Below, piece by piece: positions 32,565 to 43,300 of a stretch of 64,000 nt of DNA. Source of the stretch: Cercospora beticola (taxonomy: Eukaryota > Ascomycota > Dothideomycetes > Mycosphaerellales > Mycosphaerellaceae); NCBI RefSeq assembly GCF_033473495.1, contig NC_088942.1, positions 372,001-436,000 of the forward strand, given 5' to 3'. How positions within the stretch are numbered: position 1 is the first letter of the stretch; each line of letters opens with the position of its first letter. The notes beneath the pieces were generated by a model that was given only the letters and a program-made list of their open reading frames with translations, had not been told where the DNA came from and ran no database searches. The position numbers and the translations under genes were made by a program.

Positions 32565-33923
32565 CTACCCAGCAGCCAGCAAACAATCGTCCAAAGCACT
32601 CATAACGCTGTCGTGATCGTTCTTCGCTACGCCCTTGAACTGGCCGTAGTCGAACTCGGCATCTATATCCATGGCATCTGCATTGTCAGGCCCAGAGAGT
32701 TTTCTGCGCTTGACCCCATTCGTGAGGTGCGTCGAGACGCCGTTGATGCCACCCTTGGCGGATAAATCCAGCACAGGATAGTGCTTGAGCATGATCTGCT
32801 CTTCCAAGAAGCGATCCTGCTTGAGGAAAGAGTCTGACAAGCCGAGCGCAAGGCGCATGTCTGCCATTCTCAAAGGTGCACGTTGCGCTTGCATCTGCAT
32901 CTCGACAGGCAACATGCCTCCTGCATTCCGTTGCAGGACCCCTCGATCGGCGTCGTCTTCCTCTCTCCGAAGCTGCCGTTTGAATTTATGCGTCTGCACG
33001 CCATCCTTGCCCACCGCATTGCTACGCGAGTGTCCGAGGAACGCACTGAGCATCTCCTTGATGTAGACTTCACAGGCCTGTTCGACCAGCTCGGCACATC
33101 CTTGAAGCATGCCTTGCTGCACTCCTCCAGTCAAGCCTTGCTCATAGCATATCGGCTCAATCTTATTCTGCAAGTCATTCGGTGCCGGAAATTCGAGCTG
33201 CTCGCTTGCCAAAGGTTGAGCATATCGCCTCTGAATCTCAATATCAAAATTACTCCTGGCAAGACCAGGCGTGGTCGTCTGAGACTCGTTCGGTCCTTGT
33301 CCTGTCCCTGGGGGTTTCACAGCCAGCTCATTCGCATACTCCAGAACCTGGCGCAGACCATCGTCCTTGGCCGCTTTTGTAGGTTCATCCTTCAATGATT
33401 TGATCCTCTGCCTGTCTCTCGGATGTATGTTCATAATCTCTCTCTTCAACCTCTCCTCCGTCTTGTCGTTCGCGCCTCCTCCCGCACCCGAGCTCTTTGA
33501 CGTGCTCGAAGGCTTGTCTGTTGCCACGACCCATGGCGCAACCTCTGACGCAGGAGCATCGCGCAGTGTGTTCGCATAGATGGCCGTGATCAGCTGGTTG
33601 TGCAGCTGCAGTATTGAGGCAGTGGGTCTGCTCAGGTCCGTACTGGCCAGCGGCAGCGTCGTGAGAAGTGGTTGCAAAACCCATGATAGCTCGGCCTGGT
33701 TCAAGCTGCCGAGTATGAAAGCGGCGATGGTCGCCTTGTAGTCGCTCCATTGATCTCCCAAGGCGGCCTTGAGTTGCGCATATATGGGCTCGACGTTGAT
33801 GCGCTCCACCAATGTTCTCCCCGTTGGCGGGACTGTCGCAGCGCTGATGCCATATTTGATCGTCGCGGGGGTGGCTTTGGTAAGTGAGGGCGAGATGGTC
33901 AAAGTGAGCTCTGCGGGATTCAT
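32565..33923 (-). CDS. HFI1: SAGA complex subunit Hfi1/Ada1
   Basis: Single exon, 452 residues. Hfi1 (Ada1, TADA1 in animals) has a histone-fold and holds the SAGA coactivator core together, pairing with Taf12. The N-terminal part has RINVEPIYAQLKAALGDQWS and YKATIAAFILGSLNQAELSW, typical of the SAGA-Tad1 domain; the middle holds the HPRDRQRIKSL element; the C-terminal part has GLTGGVQQGMLQGCAELVEQ and the histone-fold-like helix region, ending VMSALDDCLLAAG, which is where Ada1 homologues normally stop. The stop is TAG, directly followed in the same frame by a very long open stretch (previous entry). Confidence 0.9.
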   Translation of the reverse strand: MNPAELTLTISPSLTKATPATIKYGISAATVPPTGRTLVERINVEPIYAQLKAALGDQWSDYKATIAAFILGSLNQAELSWVLQPLLTTLPLASTDLSRPTASILQLHNQLITAIYANTLRDAPASEVAPWVVATDKPSSTSKSSGAGGGANDKTEERLKREIMNIHPRDRQRIKSLKDEPTKAAKDDGLRQVLEYANELAVKPPGTGQGPNESQTTTPGLARSNFDIEIQRRYAQPLASEQLEFPAPNDLQNKIEPICYEQGLTGGVQQGMLQGCAELVEQACEVYIKEMLSAFLGHSRSNAVGKDGVQTHKFKRQLRREEDDADRGVLQRNAGGMLPVEMQMQAQRAPLRMADMRLALGLSDSFLKQDRFLEEQIMLKHYPVLDLSAKGGINGVSTHLTNGVKRRKLSGPDNADAMDIDAEFDYGQFKGVAKNDHDSVMSALDDCLLAAG

Positions 33924-34654
33924 CGTGGCGGCGTTGCAGCTCGAGGTCGGCTATCGCATGGCTGGGCTGGAATTCGCGATGCGCATGTGATAATGTGCTC
34001 CGCGGTGATGCGCGCTAGTATCGGTGTCGTGCGCGGAGAAGTGAATAGAAATGCGGTGTCGCGCGCGCTTGGTCGATGCGTCGGTGCAAAGCGCGCGCAC
34101 CGGAGTTGTTGACCGGTCGATGCAGGCAATGTCGCGCGGGCAGAGTGGTGCTCGAGTTGTTGACTTCGATCTCGACCAGGGCGATGTGGAGGACGCGGAG
34201 TGCTCCCGAAAAGCGGGAAGGCGCGTCAGCGAGCCGGAGAGTAATGCCAAGAAAGAAAGGACAACCACAGGAACAGTGAACAGCAATGAGCATTCAAATT
34301 TCACACTGGCCCCTGTTCAATCTGCTACCCACTTTCACAGGCTCGTGCCATAATACGTCAGTCTCATACTAAAGGAAAAGATCTGGCGTCGCGCCGTCGG
34401 GTCTTCTCGCCAGAAGCCCACCAGTCCCATCTTTTGGTGCACCGACCAAATAACGTCCATGGATACGTGACTCCTCGCTTGGTCTTAAGATGCCATAGCT
34501 TTTTCAAATCCCGCTCGCTTTGATACTCCCAGCATGGGGCTTGTCCTTTCGCTGAAACGCTCAAACAGAAAACAGAGAAAAATGCAACAAGCATATGCAA
34601 ATTGGACATGTGAAAATCAATGTGTAGCCAAGAGTCATCAACCTCCTGCTCCCA
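33924..34654. other. Intergenic region with a possible small secreted ORF
   Basis: The 731 bases lie between the HFI1 start and the VAC7 stop. On the minus strand at 34609-34364 an 81-codon ORF starts MSNLHMLVAFFSVFCLSVSA, which looks like a signal peptide, and lies in the same frame as VAC7 downstream of its TAG. The rest is W/K/R-rich with few cysteines. Too weak to call a gene. Confidence 0.3.
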
Positions 34655-37411
34655 CTAATTCAATTCTTCAATCCTGCCGCCATCTTCCTCCTCTTCTTCG
34701 GGCCACTCTATCCATTGCCATTTCTCAGAGTGATCCACTGGCATTGTTTTCATATTGCCATCACTGTCGAGATCCTCCTCGGGATGCACGACCACTTTGC
34801 CTCCGATAGCCACACTTTGTAGCCGAGACGATATTGGTAGTTGATACTTGAGTGTCCCTCGGACGATGAGCTCGAAGGGGTATTGGATAATTTCCTCCCA
34901 CTTGGCACTCCCACGGGATTCCGTCCTGTTGCCTGGTTTGGTCAAACGCAGCTGTCCCGAGGATACATGCTCATGCTGCTTGATCGGCGAGGCCTCGAAC
35001 ATCAAGGCTTGATCAAAGTGGAAGACTCTGCCCAAAAGCAGTGTCTGTGCGTCATTTTCGGGATCAGCATCCGGCGTGTTCTCGCCAGGAGCGTGCCAGT
35101 GCCCATCAGGATCCTGGATAGGATTGGGATTCTTTCCATCAGAACCACTTGCACGCACTCCGTAGCGCATCTGCCTGGCAATCTCGGGCGCATCTGGTGC
35201 TGTCGTGTTTGGCTTCGAAACATGTTTGCTTTTGGCGAAGATGTTCACGTCCAACTCGCTGACAGAAATTCCTAGTGTGTTCGGGTTGACTGCGCCGACC
35301 AGCAAGTCCAGCATCAACTCCGTTTCACTGGCTAGCACATTGTGAATTTTGTGCACTTTGACATCGTAAAGAGGCCTGTTCGATGCGAACACGAAGCCGA
35401 GAGCCGAAACAACGACGAGAATAAGAACAAGAGTCGTCAGGAAGCACCCGCCCCATCGCTTAATTCCACACCAGCCCCGTGCCTCGTCATCTTCGTGATA
35501 GTAATTCGGAAGCGAATGAGTCGAGCTGTTCGCAAAGCGATGTGGGTGGTATTGCTGCCGTCGCGGTGTTCGCACTGTGCCATGTCCCATGAGTGGCGTT
35601 CTCTCGTCATCCGCATTCTGGCTGGCATCGAAGTCGTAGGGTTGTTCCTGCTTTCTCGAGTTTGAGAAGAAACTAGCGCCCCGAAACTGCATATTCTGCG
35701 GACTCCGAGGAGATGTCGGCCTCGATCGTCCTTGCACAAGGTGATTGTTGCGAACTTTGGTGGCTTGCGTATAGGGAGAGTCTTGTTCCTGGTTCCCACT
35801 CCTTCCGAACTTGCCAAAGTGCTTTGGAGTGTGCATGCGAACAGTGCCGTTCCTGCTGTCCGGGCTGTCCATGCCATAGGGATTTGTAGGATTGGTGGAG
35901 AATTTCATACTTCGCTTTCCGGCCACTCTAGGTCCGTCAAAGGAGTCGTTGTAGGCTCGAATCGGGCCTCTCTGCTGCTCTGCCATGCTGTGGGAAGATG
36001 TTACGCTCGGAGTTCTCGAATGATGTCGATGCCGCCGCGGTTGCTCTGGTGGGTTTGACTCATAGACAAAAGTCTCGTCCGAATCAGACGTATTCGCTTC
36101 ATCTACAGCACTCGCCACCCGGGCCTCGAACAGGTCCGCTTTCGAAGTTGCCGTTCCTTGATTGACACTTCTTGTCTTGGGCGCAGCCTTCTTCCGTTCC
36201 TTCCTGGGCCGAATCGTCTCGTTGCTCGGCTTCAACTTCACAGTGCCGCCACTTTCGATGCGCGAAGCTGATCTGTCAGTTGCAGGAGCGAGCTGAGATT
36301 GCGGGATCGATTGCACTGTTTCGGTCTCTACCGTCATGTTCTGCTTGCCCGCAGCCTGTCGTTCCTTGGCAGTGGGCCCGATAGAATGGCTCGGTTTATG
36401 CTGTAGCTGCGCCTTTTTAGCAGCTGGCGGTTGACTATGTGCTGTATGTGAGCTTGCGCCAGTCGACTGCCGGCGTCCGCGCTTGTTATTGGAGTCGCTC
36501 TTGTTGCCAGCACTCTCGCTTCCGCTCTCGCCCGGCTGAATCTCAGATTTGGTGGGTGATGTTTTGGGCTCCTCACCAGTGATTTTCGTAAGCGGCTTCA
36601 AGTCAGCAGCTGCCTGCACGGCTGCAGGACTTGGATCCTGACTATCGGTTATGTTCTCTTGCACGGTCTCCAAAGTCGATTTGCCACTCGCACCACGTGG
36701 CGCTGTTTTGGGTGGTGGCGGCGGCTGCAGCTGAACATCAGGCCTCTGGTTATCGGTACTAGCTGTGCGAGAGCTCGTTATTGCTGCGATGTTGTTCTGT
36801 GGAGTTGCACTCAATATTTGAATGCTCGGCATGGCTGAAGAATCTGGCCTTCTCTGCTGTGCAGCTGCAGAGCCACGTCGTGAATTGGGGCCTGAAGGCG
36901 GAGGCGACTTGATCCTTGGTGAGACCGGCCATTGAGGCGTGGTGTCTCCGGAAGCAGTCGCACTTTTATGTGCCCGACCGGATAACTTTGCTACAGCGTC
37001 GCTCACTGTTGCTGGTTTGTGCTGGAGTTGTGGCACGTTCGATGCTGATAGTGCTCTTTGAAGCGCTGCTGCCGACGGCTGTGCTGATAAGGAATTCGTG
37101 GCAGTAAGTGGCTTGTCCTGGCGGATCGGTGAGGTGTTTCTCGATGTGCGCGGACTCACTCCAGGTGCGGGCGATGCAATAATTGGCGTGAGATTCGTGG
37201 AGGAAGACTTTCGTAATGTGGGCACAGTCGAAGTGCCAGTTGACGATGCTGACGTCGACTGTCGTAATTGTGTGGTCGAGGATTTTCTGGACGCCGTCTG
37301 AGAACTCGATCCACTCCCATTGTTGCTATTCCCTCCATTGAAGCTCGGTTCTGCAGTCTCCGCTTGTCCGCTGATAGAGCGAAAGCCCTCTGGGCTATCT
37401 TTGCTTGCCAT
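34655..37411 (-). CDS. VAC7: Vacuolar segregation protein Vac7
   Basis: Single exon, 918 residues from the ATG at 37411 (context GACCATGG); the frame is open to another ATG at 37585 (976 residues). Vac7 is a vacuolar-membrane activator of the Fab1 PI3P 5-kinase, controlling PI(3,5)P2 and vacuole size. The first two thirds are disordered and S/T/Q-rich, with a DERTPLMGHGTVRTP-type element before the membrane; one transmembrane helix follows (CFLTTLVLILVVVSALGFVF); the lumenal C-terminal domain (LMLDLLVGAVNPNTLGISVS, then LLLGRVFHFDQALMFEAS) is the conserved Vac7 part. It ends in an acidic WPEEEEEDGGRIEELN tail. TAG stop. Confidence 0.9.
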   Translation of the reverse strand: MASKDSPEGFRSISGQAETAEPSFNGGNSNNGSGSSSQTASRKSSTTQLRQSTSASSTGTSTVPTLRKSSSTNLTPIIASPAPGVSPRTSRNTSPIRQDKPLTATNSLSAQPSAAALQRALSASNVPQLQHKPATVSDAVAKLSGRAHKSATASGDTTPQWPVSPRIKSPPPSGPNSRRGSAAAQQRRPDSSAMPSIQILSATPQNNIAAITSSRTASTDNQRPDVQLQPPPPPKTAPRGASGKSTLETVQENITDSQDPSPAAVQAAADLKPLTKITGEEPKTSPTKSEIQPGESGSESAGNKSDSNNKRGRRQSTGASSHTAHSQPPAAKKAQLQHKPSHSIGPTAKERQAAGKQNMTVETETVQSIPQSQLAPATDRSASRIESGGTVKLKPSNETIRPRKERKKAAPKTRSVNQGTATSKADLFEARVASAVDEANTSDSDETFVYESNPPEQPRRHRHHSRTPSVTSSHSMAEQQRGPIRAYNDSFDGPRVAGKRSMKFSTNPTNPYGMDSPDSRNGTVRMHTPKHFGKFGRSGNQEQDSPYTQATKVRNNHLVQGRSRPTSPRSPQNMQFRGASFFSNSRKQEQPYDFDASQNADDERTPLMGHGTVRTPRRQQYHPHRFANSSTHSLPNYYHEDDEARGWCGIKRWGGCFLTTLVLILVVVSALGFVFASNRPLYDVKVHKIHNVLASETELMLDLLVGAVNPNTLGISVSELDVNIFAKSKHVSKPNTTAPDAPEIARQMRYGVRASGSDGKNPNPIQDPDGHWHAPGENTPDADPENDAQTLLLGRVFHFDQALMFEASPIKQHEHVSSGQLRLTKPGNRTESRGSAKWEEIIQYPFELIVRGTLKYQLPISSRLQSVAIGGKVVVHPEEDLDSDGNMKTMPVDHSEKWQWIEWPEEEEEDGGRIEELN

Positions 37412-37585
37412 GGTCCTGGCGGCTGGGTGTGCTGTCTCGAAGGCTCCGGAATGGCTCACATCCCACCATCTTCCGCGATGATTGCCTGTTGCGTCACAGC
37501 GATCCTCCCATTTCACACAATTTGGACGGAAGCTAGGCGGATGTGGTAGAGTGGTCGTCTCGGGGAATTTGGTGGGCGTCGGCAA

Positions 37586-40376
37586 AGCAGTCGTCCCAGG
37601 TTGAGCGCAAGGGCAAAGAAGCGGTGGTCTGCAGGAGTTCAGGGAAGCTCGGGCGCGTCAGTGTTTGCTTCGCAACGTCTCGCAATCGTCGTTGGGTTTC
37701 CACAGTTTGCGGAGTCGAGATTCCCAGGTACGCCGGATCCTTGATTCTGCCGAGAAGCGAGCCGACGCGATGCGATCACGACCGGCGCAGGGCTGAATTG
37801 TTCGGTCAGGCGTCGCGAGGCGTCGAGGCGAGCGTGTGCGGCGCGCGTGTCGCAGAGTGCAGACGAGAGGTGCGGGCGTGGTCGGCGCGGGCGATGACAC
37901 GAAACAAGTAGGGCCAACAAAGAAAAGCAGCGGCCCAAGAGGTGATGCGGACGGACAGGCCAAACACGCAGCCTTGCGCCTGGCTCCCGAGGAACTGGGC
38001 GCGAGCGGAATAGCGCATCGGCGAAGGCACAGCGTGGAATGGTCGTCAGTGGCGTCCAGGCACGCGCTGGGCCATACGGAGCGAGTGCCAGCGACACCAA
38101 CACCCGCCCATCGCCTGCCTAGTCATGCCCTCCGCGCTGTCGCTCTTTTCTTCACACTCTGGCACCGCGAGCCCACACCGCAAAAGGACGTCCGGCTCAC
38201 GTTGTGCACGACAAATACTGCACCCGTCTTCTCGCGAACACTGCATTATTATGTGCAGCTTCATGACGCTGCTCGGGTAAGGCCAGCGCCACACCTCCGC
38301 CAGCAGTACCTCGAGTACTTGGGAACCTTTGTGCGGTAGCACTGGAACTCGTTCTCACCTCCCGCCCGACGGAATCAGCTCCTCACCCAGCTGGCTCCTT
38401 TTCTGCAAAAACATTTCCCTTGAGCGGGCGCAATCGGCAGCAGCCAGCAGAGAGCCAGCAGTAGATTCATCACACCGCTCCGCAGCAGCATCTCCCACGC
38501 AAGGGGCGCTGTCAGCCGGTCTGTCTCGAGCGCGCGCACACCACGGCCTCGCTGGCTCGCCCACGCGACTCTGCCACGTCGATGTCGCGGGCTGCTCTCG
38601 TGACGTGCACGACCGAGCGAGTGCGCCACACCTGCGATCACTAGCCTCTTCACACCCGTCCGCGATCAGGCGCAGCTCGAGCTGCAGAGCTGCGATATGC
38701 TCGGCAGTTCGCGCTAGGGTGCTGGGCTCATGAAGCTCGCCGGCCATCCCGCGCAAAAGGAGCAGAAGGAGCCGCAAAGCCGGTTTGCTTGCATCTGACG
38801 CTCCTCCTCCACCACTCGCTGCCCGTAGCTCACCTCCCACAGCGACGCGATGCCAAGCGCGCGAGCGCACTGCTCGTGAGCCGCATCACACGTGCTTCCT
38901 ACGCCGAGCAGGCAGACCTGCCCAGCACCAGCTGCAACAGCTCAAATCAAGTATTTACCCGATATCGCGATGCACATGAACGTCCATCGACGAGCAGTCG
39001 TTAAGTGGACCATCGATCTCCGAACTGAGCTCCCCACTCCATCTCGTACCAAAGCAAGGAAACTTGAGGCCTGGCTCTGATCGAGATTGTTCGTTCCCGC
39101 AGCTGTCGAATCCGACCAGTGAAGCCCAGTATCATCATGTCGTAAGCTACGCAGCATTTCCCCTCTTTGGACAATGACCCCTTCTCTCAAATCTCTCGCA
39201 AGACCAAAGCACAATCAAAAGCAAGGCCAACTCCCCACCAAAGCACATGTAAAAGCAAGGCCAACACGAACACCAAATGTCGCAAGGCGCAACGACCAAG
39301 CAGCGATGATCCCACATGACAGCGAAACAATGGTACGTGCGAGGTGAGGTAAGGCAAACAAGGCATCATCTCGCATGCAACACGAGAAAAGACGGCACGA
39401 AAACGAGAATAGACTCAGCCTTCACAGCCCTCAAAGCCCTCGATCTGAACTACGTGTCTCCCACAAACCAAAACCAAGTACAGAGAAACGATGACACAAC
39501 CTCCCATTTCCTCACCATCCAGCTCAACTCAACAGCATAATTCCCCTCATCACCATCCATCAAATCCTTCTCAACAGCCCCAAGCTTCTCACCACCTCAC
39601 TCAGCCTCCCTTTGACAAACCCACTCGCATATGCACAACATGTACATCTGCATGCATGCATGCAACCTGCGAACCCGCATGAAACAAATTAGCAGTACTA
39701 TGTAGCATCTCCCAAACGAACAAAAGATTTGCATGTGCAGGTACCCTCTGTCAATGCCACTCTACACAATGTCGTGTCACCCCAACCATCCGACCGAGCG
39801 AGCGAGGATCGACCTCGGCGAGTAGCATGCATGCATGCGTAGAACAAACGACGAGGTAAGGAGTAAATCGATCACAATACGACAACAATGACAGCAACAA
39901 TAACAGAAGAAGAGGGGGAAAGACTCATGCCCACAACACATCTGTTGTCCTTGATCCTCACATTTCTATGGCGTTCAAAGAGGCGCCTATGTTTAGAAGT
40001 TATCTACCTTGGCGAAGCGGCTAATCGCTCGCCTGCTCGCTCCTTTTTGTCCCCTCCCAATTCCCATACTGGTGTCTTCTGCCGTGTCCTCATAACCTCC
40101 GTACTGTTCGTTGATCACTGTTGTGTCGTATGATAATAGCGATAAGAAGCCTCGGAACTCTTCTCAAATCCCTCGCGCTCTTTCTTCCATGTGCTCCCAC
40201 ATCCAAATGCAAGCCAAGCAAAGCAAGGGGCGCGTGCGTCGCCGTCGCCGCCATTGCGCAGTAAGGGATGCTTTCAATACTTTTGTTGCATGCAAAATAG
40301 ACAGTGGTATTAGTTCATGAATCGTGCCAGTGTGCTCTTCTCTTTCTTTCCTCCTTCCCGTATGTTCCTCCTCTAT
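37586..40376. other. Longest gene-free gap (2.8 kb)
   Basis: The gap is the VAC7 upstream region plus the WEE1 3' side. Several open frames, such as 38870-38355 minus, are A/R/S-rich and look like shadows of GC-rich non-coding DNA. From 39080 to 40300 the plus strand is A/C-rich, with two TGCA microsatellites. I find no gene or structural RNA. A long VAC7 5' UTR and WEE1 3' UTR may fill much of it. Confidence 0.4.
39649..39838. repeat. Pair of (TGCA)n microsatellites
   Basis: TGCATGCATGCATGCA lies at 39649-39664 and a second GCAT run at 39825-39838, about 160 bases apart. The tetramer is its own reverse complement. Confidence 0.8.
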
Positions 40377-43300
40377 TCATATGTCCATCATTTCCACATC
40401 GTCCTGTTGGCCATGGTTCAGAACATCGTCGGCCGGTCCCCATGTGCCTTCGTACACGGTGGCGCCTGCACGGCGGCGTCGCTCAACCCACTGCACGCCA
40501 TGTACGGATAAGAGCTGATCCACGGTCGGTCGCTGATCTGGGTCTGGAGAGATCATCCATTGCACAATCTTCTCAAGAGCTCCGTCATCAGTGGAATCCA
40601 CCATGAACTTGGGCGGGGTGACCAAGTCATGGTTGCGCGCAGCCTTGGGCGGTGGCGCCGGTCGCAGGAAGCTCAGATCATCGTCATCGCCATGCTGTGA
40701 GGTGACAAGCGATTCAGTCGACAATCCGTTCAGCAGATTGATCGGATCACCCGAATCATCTCTGGGCAGGCTGTCGGAACTCCATGTCAAGCTCGGCAGA
40801 TCGCTGAGGTCACCAGCACGAAGACGTTGCCACGAAGCGCCATTTTCGGGAAGTTCGATGTTACCGGCAATCTCAAGCATGATCATACCGAGCGAGAAGA
40901 TGTCGGCGGGCTTGTCGAAGCGGCCAGAGAGTACCTCGGGGCCGATGTACTCGCGATCGCCTTCGCCGTCGAGATCGGCAGGTGCTGGCCATGTGCTCGC
41001 CATGCCGAAATCGCCAATCTTGAGGAGACCTTCCCAGTCGATGAAGATGTTGGCGGGCTTGAGGTCGAGATGGATGAAGTTCTGATCGTGGATAGCCTTC
41101 AGCCCTTGCGACAACTCCAGCAAGATCTTCCAGATGCGGAAGTCATCGAGTCTGCCCTTGTCGCCCGCTACTGTCAGGAAGTCCATGAAATTGCCATTCT
41201 CACAGTATTCGGTCTGAATGTAGAGATGGTTCTTAGACTCCCAGTGATCGACCAATTGCACGATATGCTCATGACCTTGCATCGCACGCAGAACGACCAC
41301 CTCTTGCATTTTGCGCTGACGATCTTTGACACCAGTGTAGGGCTTCCTGGCTTTTTTGACGGCGTACACAAGACGGCCCGGGCTCGAATTTTGCTGCTTT
41401 GCCGACACGTGAAGGGGCTTCTCGACCTTGTAGACTTGCGAGAACTCGCCAGTGCCAACGGACTTGACCTGCCCGAATCGCGAGGTGAGCGACGTATCCA
41501 CGTCATTCTGGAAATAGCCAGATGTCGCGTTGCTCTGTCCCAGACTGAAGGCAAAAGAATCGCCACGAGGTCCAGTGGGAGTCGCGGGTGGGAAACTGCA
41601 GCTGTTGAATGGTAAAGAGGCCCGGTTTTCCACGGATATCGACAGACTGCTTGGGTCTGGAGGCGTGAAGGACTCAAACGGCGTGTGCGGAGATTGCTTA
41701 CGCTCAATCTGCTTGATTGCCATGGGGCTCGGTGCTGGTAGAGGCTTAGCATGGGTGCTTTCATTCCCATCCAACATCGGGCATGAACGCAGCGATCGTC
41801 TTGCAAGTGGTGAGGGAGAAGCCAGTCGACGCGCTTCGTCATCCGACTGGCTTCGTAACAGACGCGGTGAAGGTGTCGCACTGGCTGTGAACGTGATGAA
41901 AGGCATCGGCGAGTCATCAACAGCACAGTCATCCACATCCTTCTCGCGCCGAAAGCAAGGCGTAAAATCAGTGTGCATGAACTTACATTCGTCCTCTGCC
42001 GCTGGTGACTGTTCGCGGTCAGCGGGGGAGGCAAACGTGTCCGGACCAAGTGAGGTTCTCCTTCCAAACAAACTGCTGCGCAAGCTGTTACTCTTGCCCT
42101 TAGACTGAGGCCTGGGCACCGAAGTTGTGGATTTGGTTGGCGTGGGTGGAAGATCGTCACCGATCGCCTGACCATCCAGATGGCGAGTCGGCGAATCGAT
42201 GGGTTCGTCTCCATCAAGACTGATAAAAGAGCTCTTGCGGGTCAACTGAGGCTGATTGGTGTTTGATCCGAAGATGTTGACGCCTTTCCCGAACGTCTCG
42301 GGCGAGATCTTGGAAATCCTGCCGTTGAAAGGTGTACTCGGGCTTCCGAATTCATGCATAGGACGGGCAAGTTTTCCCAAAGCAGATGGCGCTGGACTGC
42401 CGCCGAAATGCATTAGCGGCTGTTTCTTTGATGGCGTGTCTGGCATGTTGGTGCTCTTGAAGAGGGCCTCTGGACCGCCGTCAATGTGGCGATGCTTCTT
42501 GGAGATCAGCCCCGTGGACATGAATGCTTGTGGCAATGGCTTCGCCATGTTGTAGCTTGCAGGCGTAGCATGCGCATCATTCGGAGGTCCATCTGGTAGC
42601 TTCGGGCGGAGAGCACCGAGAGGAAGTGATTTCGAAAATCCAGGAAGTTTTCTTGGTGCATCCATGGGCATTGCCATGAAGCTCTCAGTTGGCGCAACTG
42701 GTGGTTCTCCAGGAGGCGTTGTCCCATCATCTGACACGCTCGAGGTAGAAGACGATGGCGTCAGGGCATGAGACAGTGGATGTGGCTTGGCTGCTGACTG
42801 GAGAGATTTTTGTGAGGGTGCGGGAAACAGGACTGGAGGGTCGCTCGCAGAGCTCCTTCTGAATGGGGAGTCCGCGTCGGAAGTGCGCAATGGCAGCGAA
42901 CCATCGAGTGAGAATCTCGAACGTGTTCGGGTCATTGAAGGACTCATGACAGAATCGCGCATGGAGTCTGCGAACAGATTCTTGCGACCAGAGCCCGCTC
43001 GCTGCGACAAGGTGGTCTTACGCAGACTGAAAGGCCGTCTTGGCGGTGAGCTAGGTTGAGCCATGTTCCAGGTGAAAGTGGGTGCAGCCTCCTTGTCCCC
43101 GTCGTCTTCTGTGGGCCCGGAGCCATCGTATTGTGCGCCATCGAAGCTTTGCTCAAAGATGTTGAAGTCAATGCTGGATGCGCTGTGCAAGCTCCTACGC
43201 TTGCTACTGCGAGGGCTTCCAAAGCTTGCAGCCTCCAAATTCATGACTCCATCGCTTCGCTTTAGCGGACTCGACTTCATCGGCGATGCATGCTCTCGCA

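Noticed and set aside
40300..40376. Open frame after the WEE1 stop
   Set aside because: The frame stays open for several dozen codons but encodes simple E/K/R runs from 3' UTR sequence; used as a control showing that openness alone is not evidence.
41174..42217. 347-codon minus ORF in a second frame of WEE1
   Set aside because: Same strand but out of frame with the kinase, which has all motifs; R/S/P-rich shadow.
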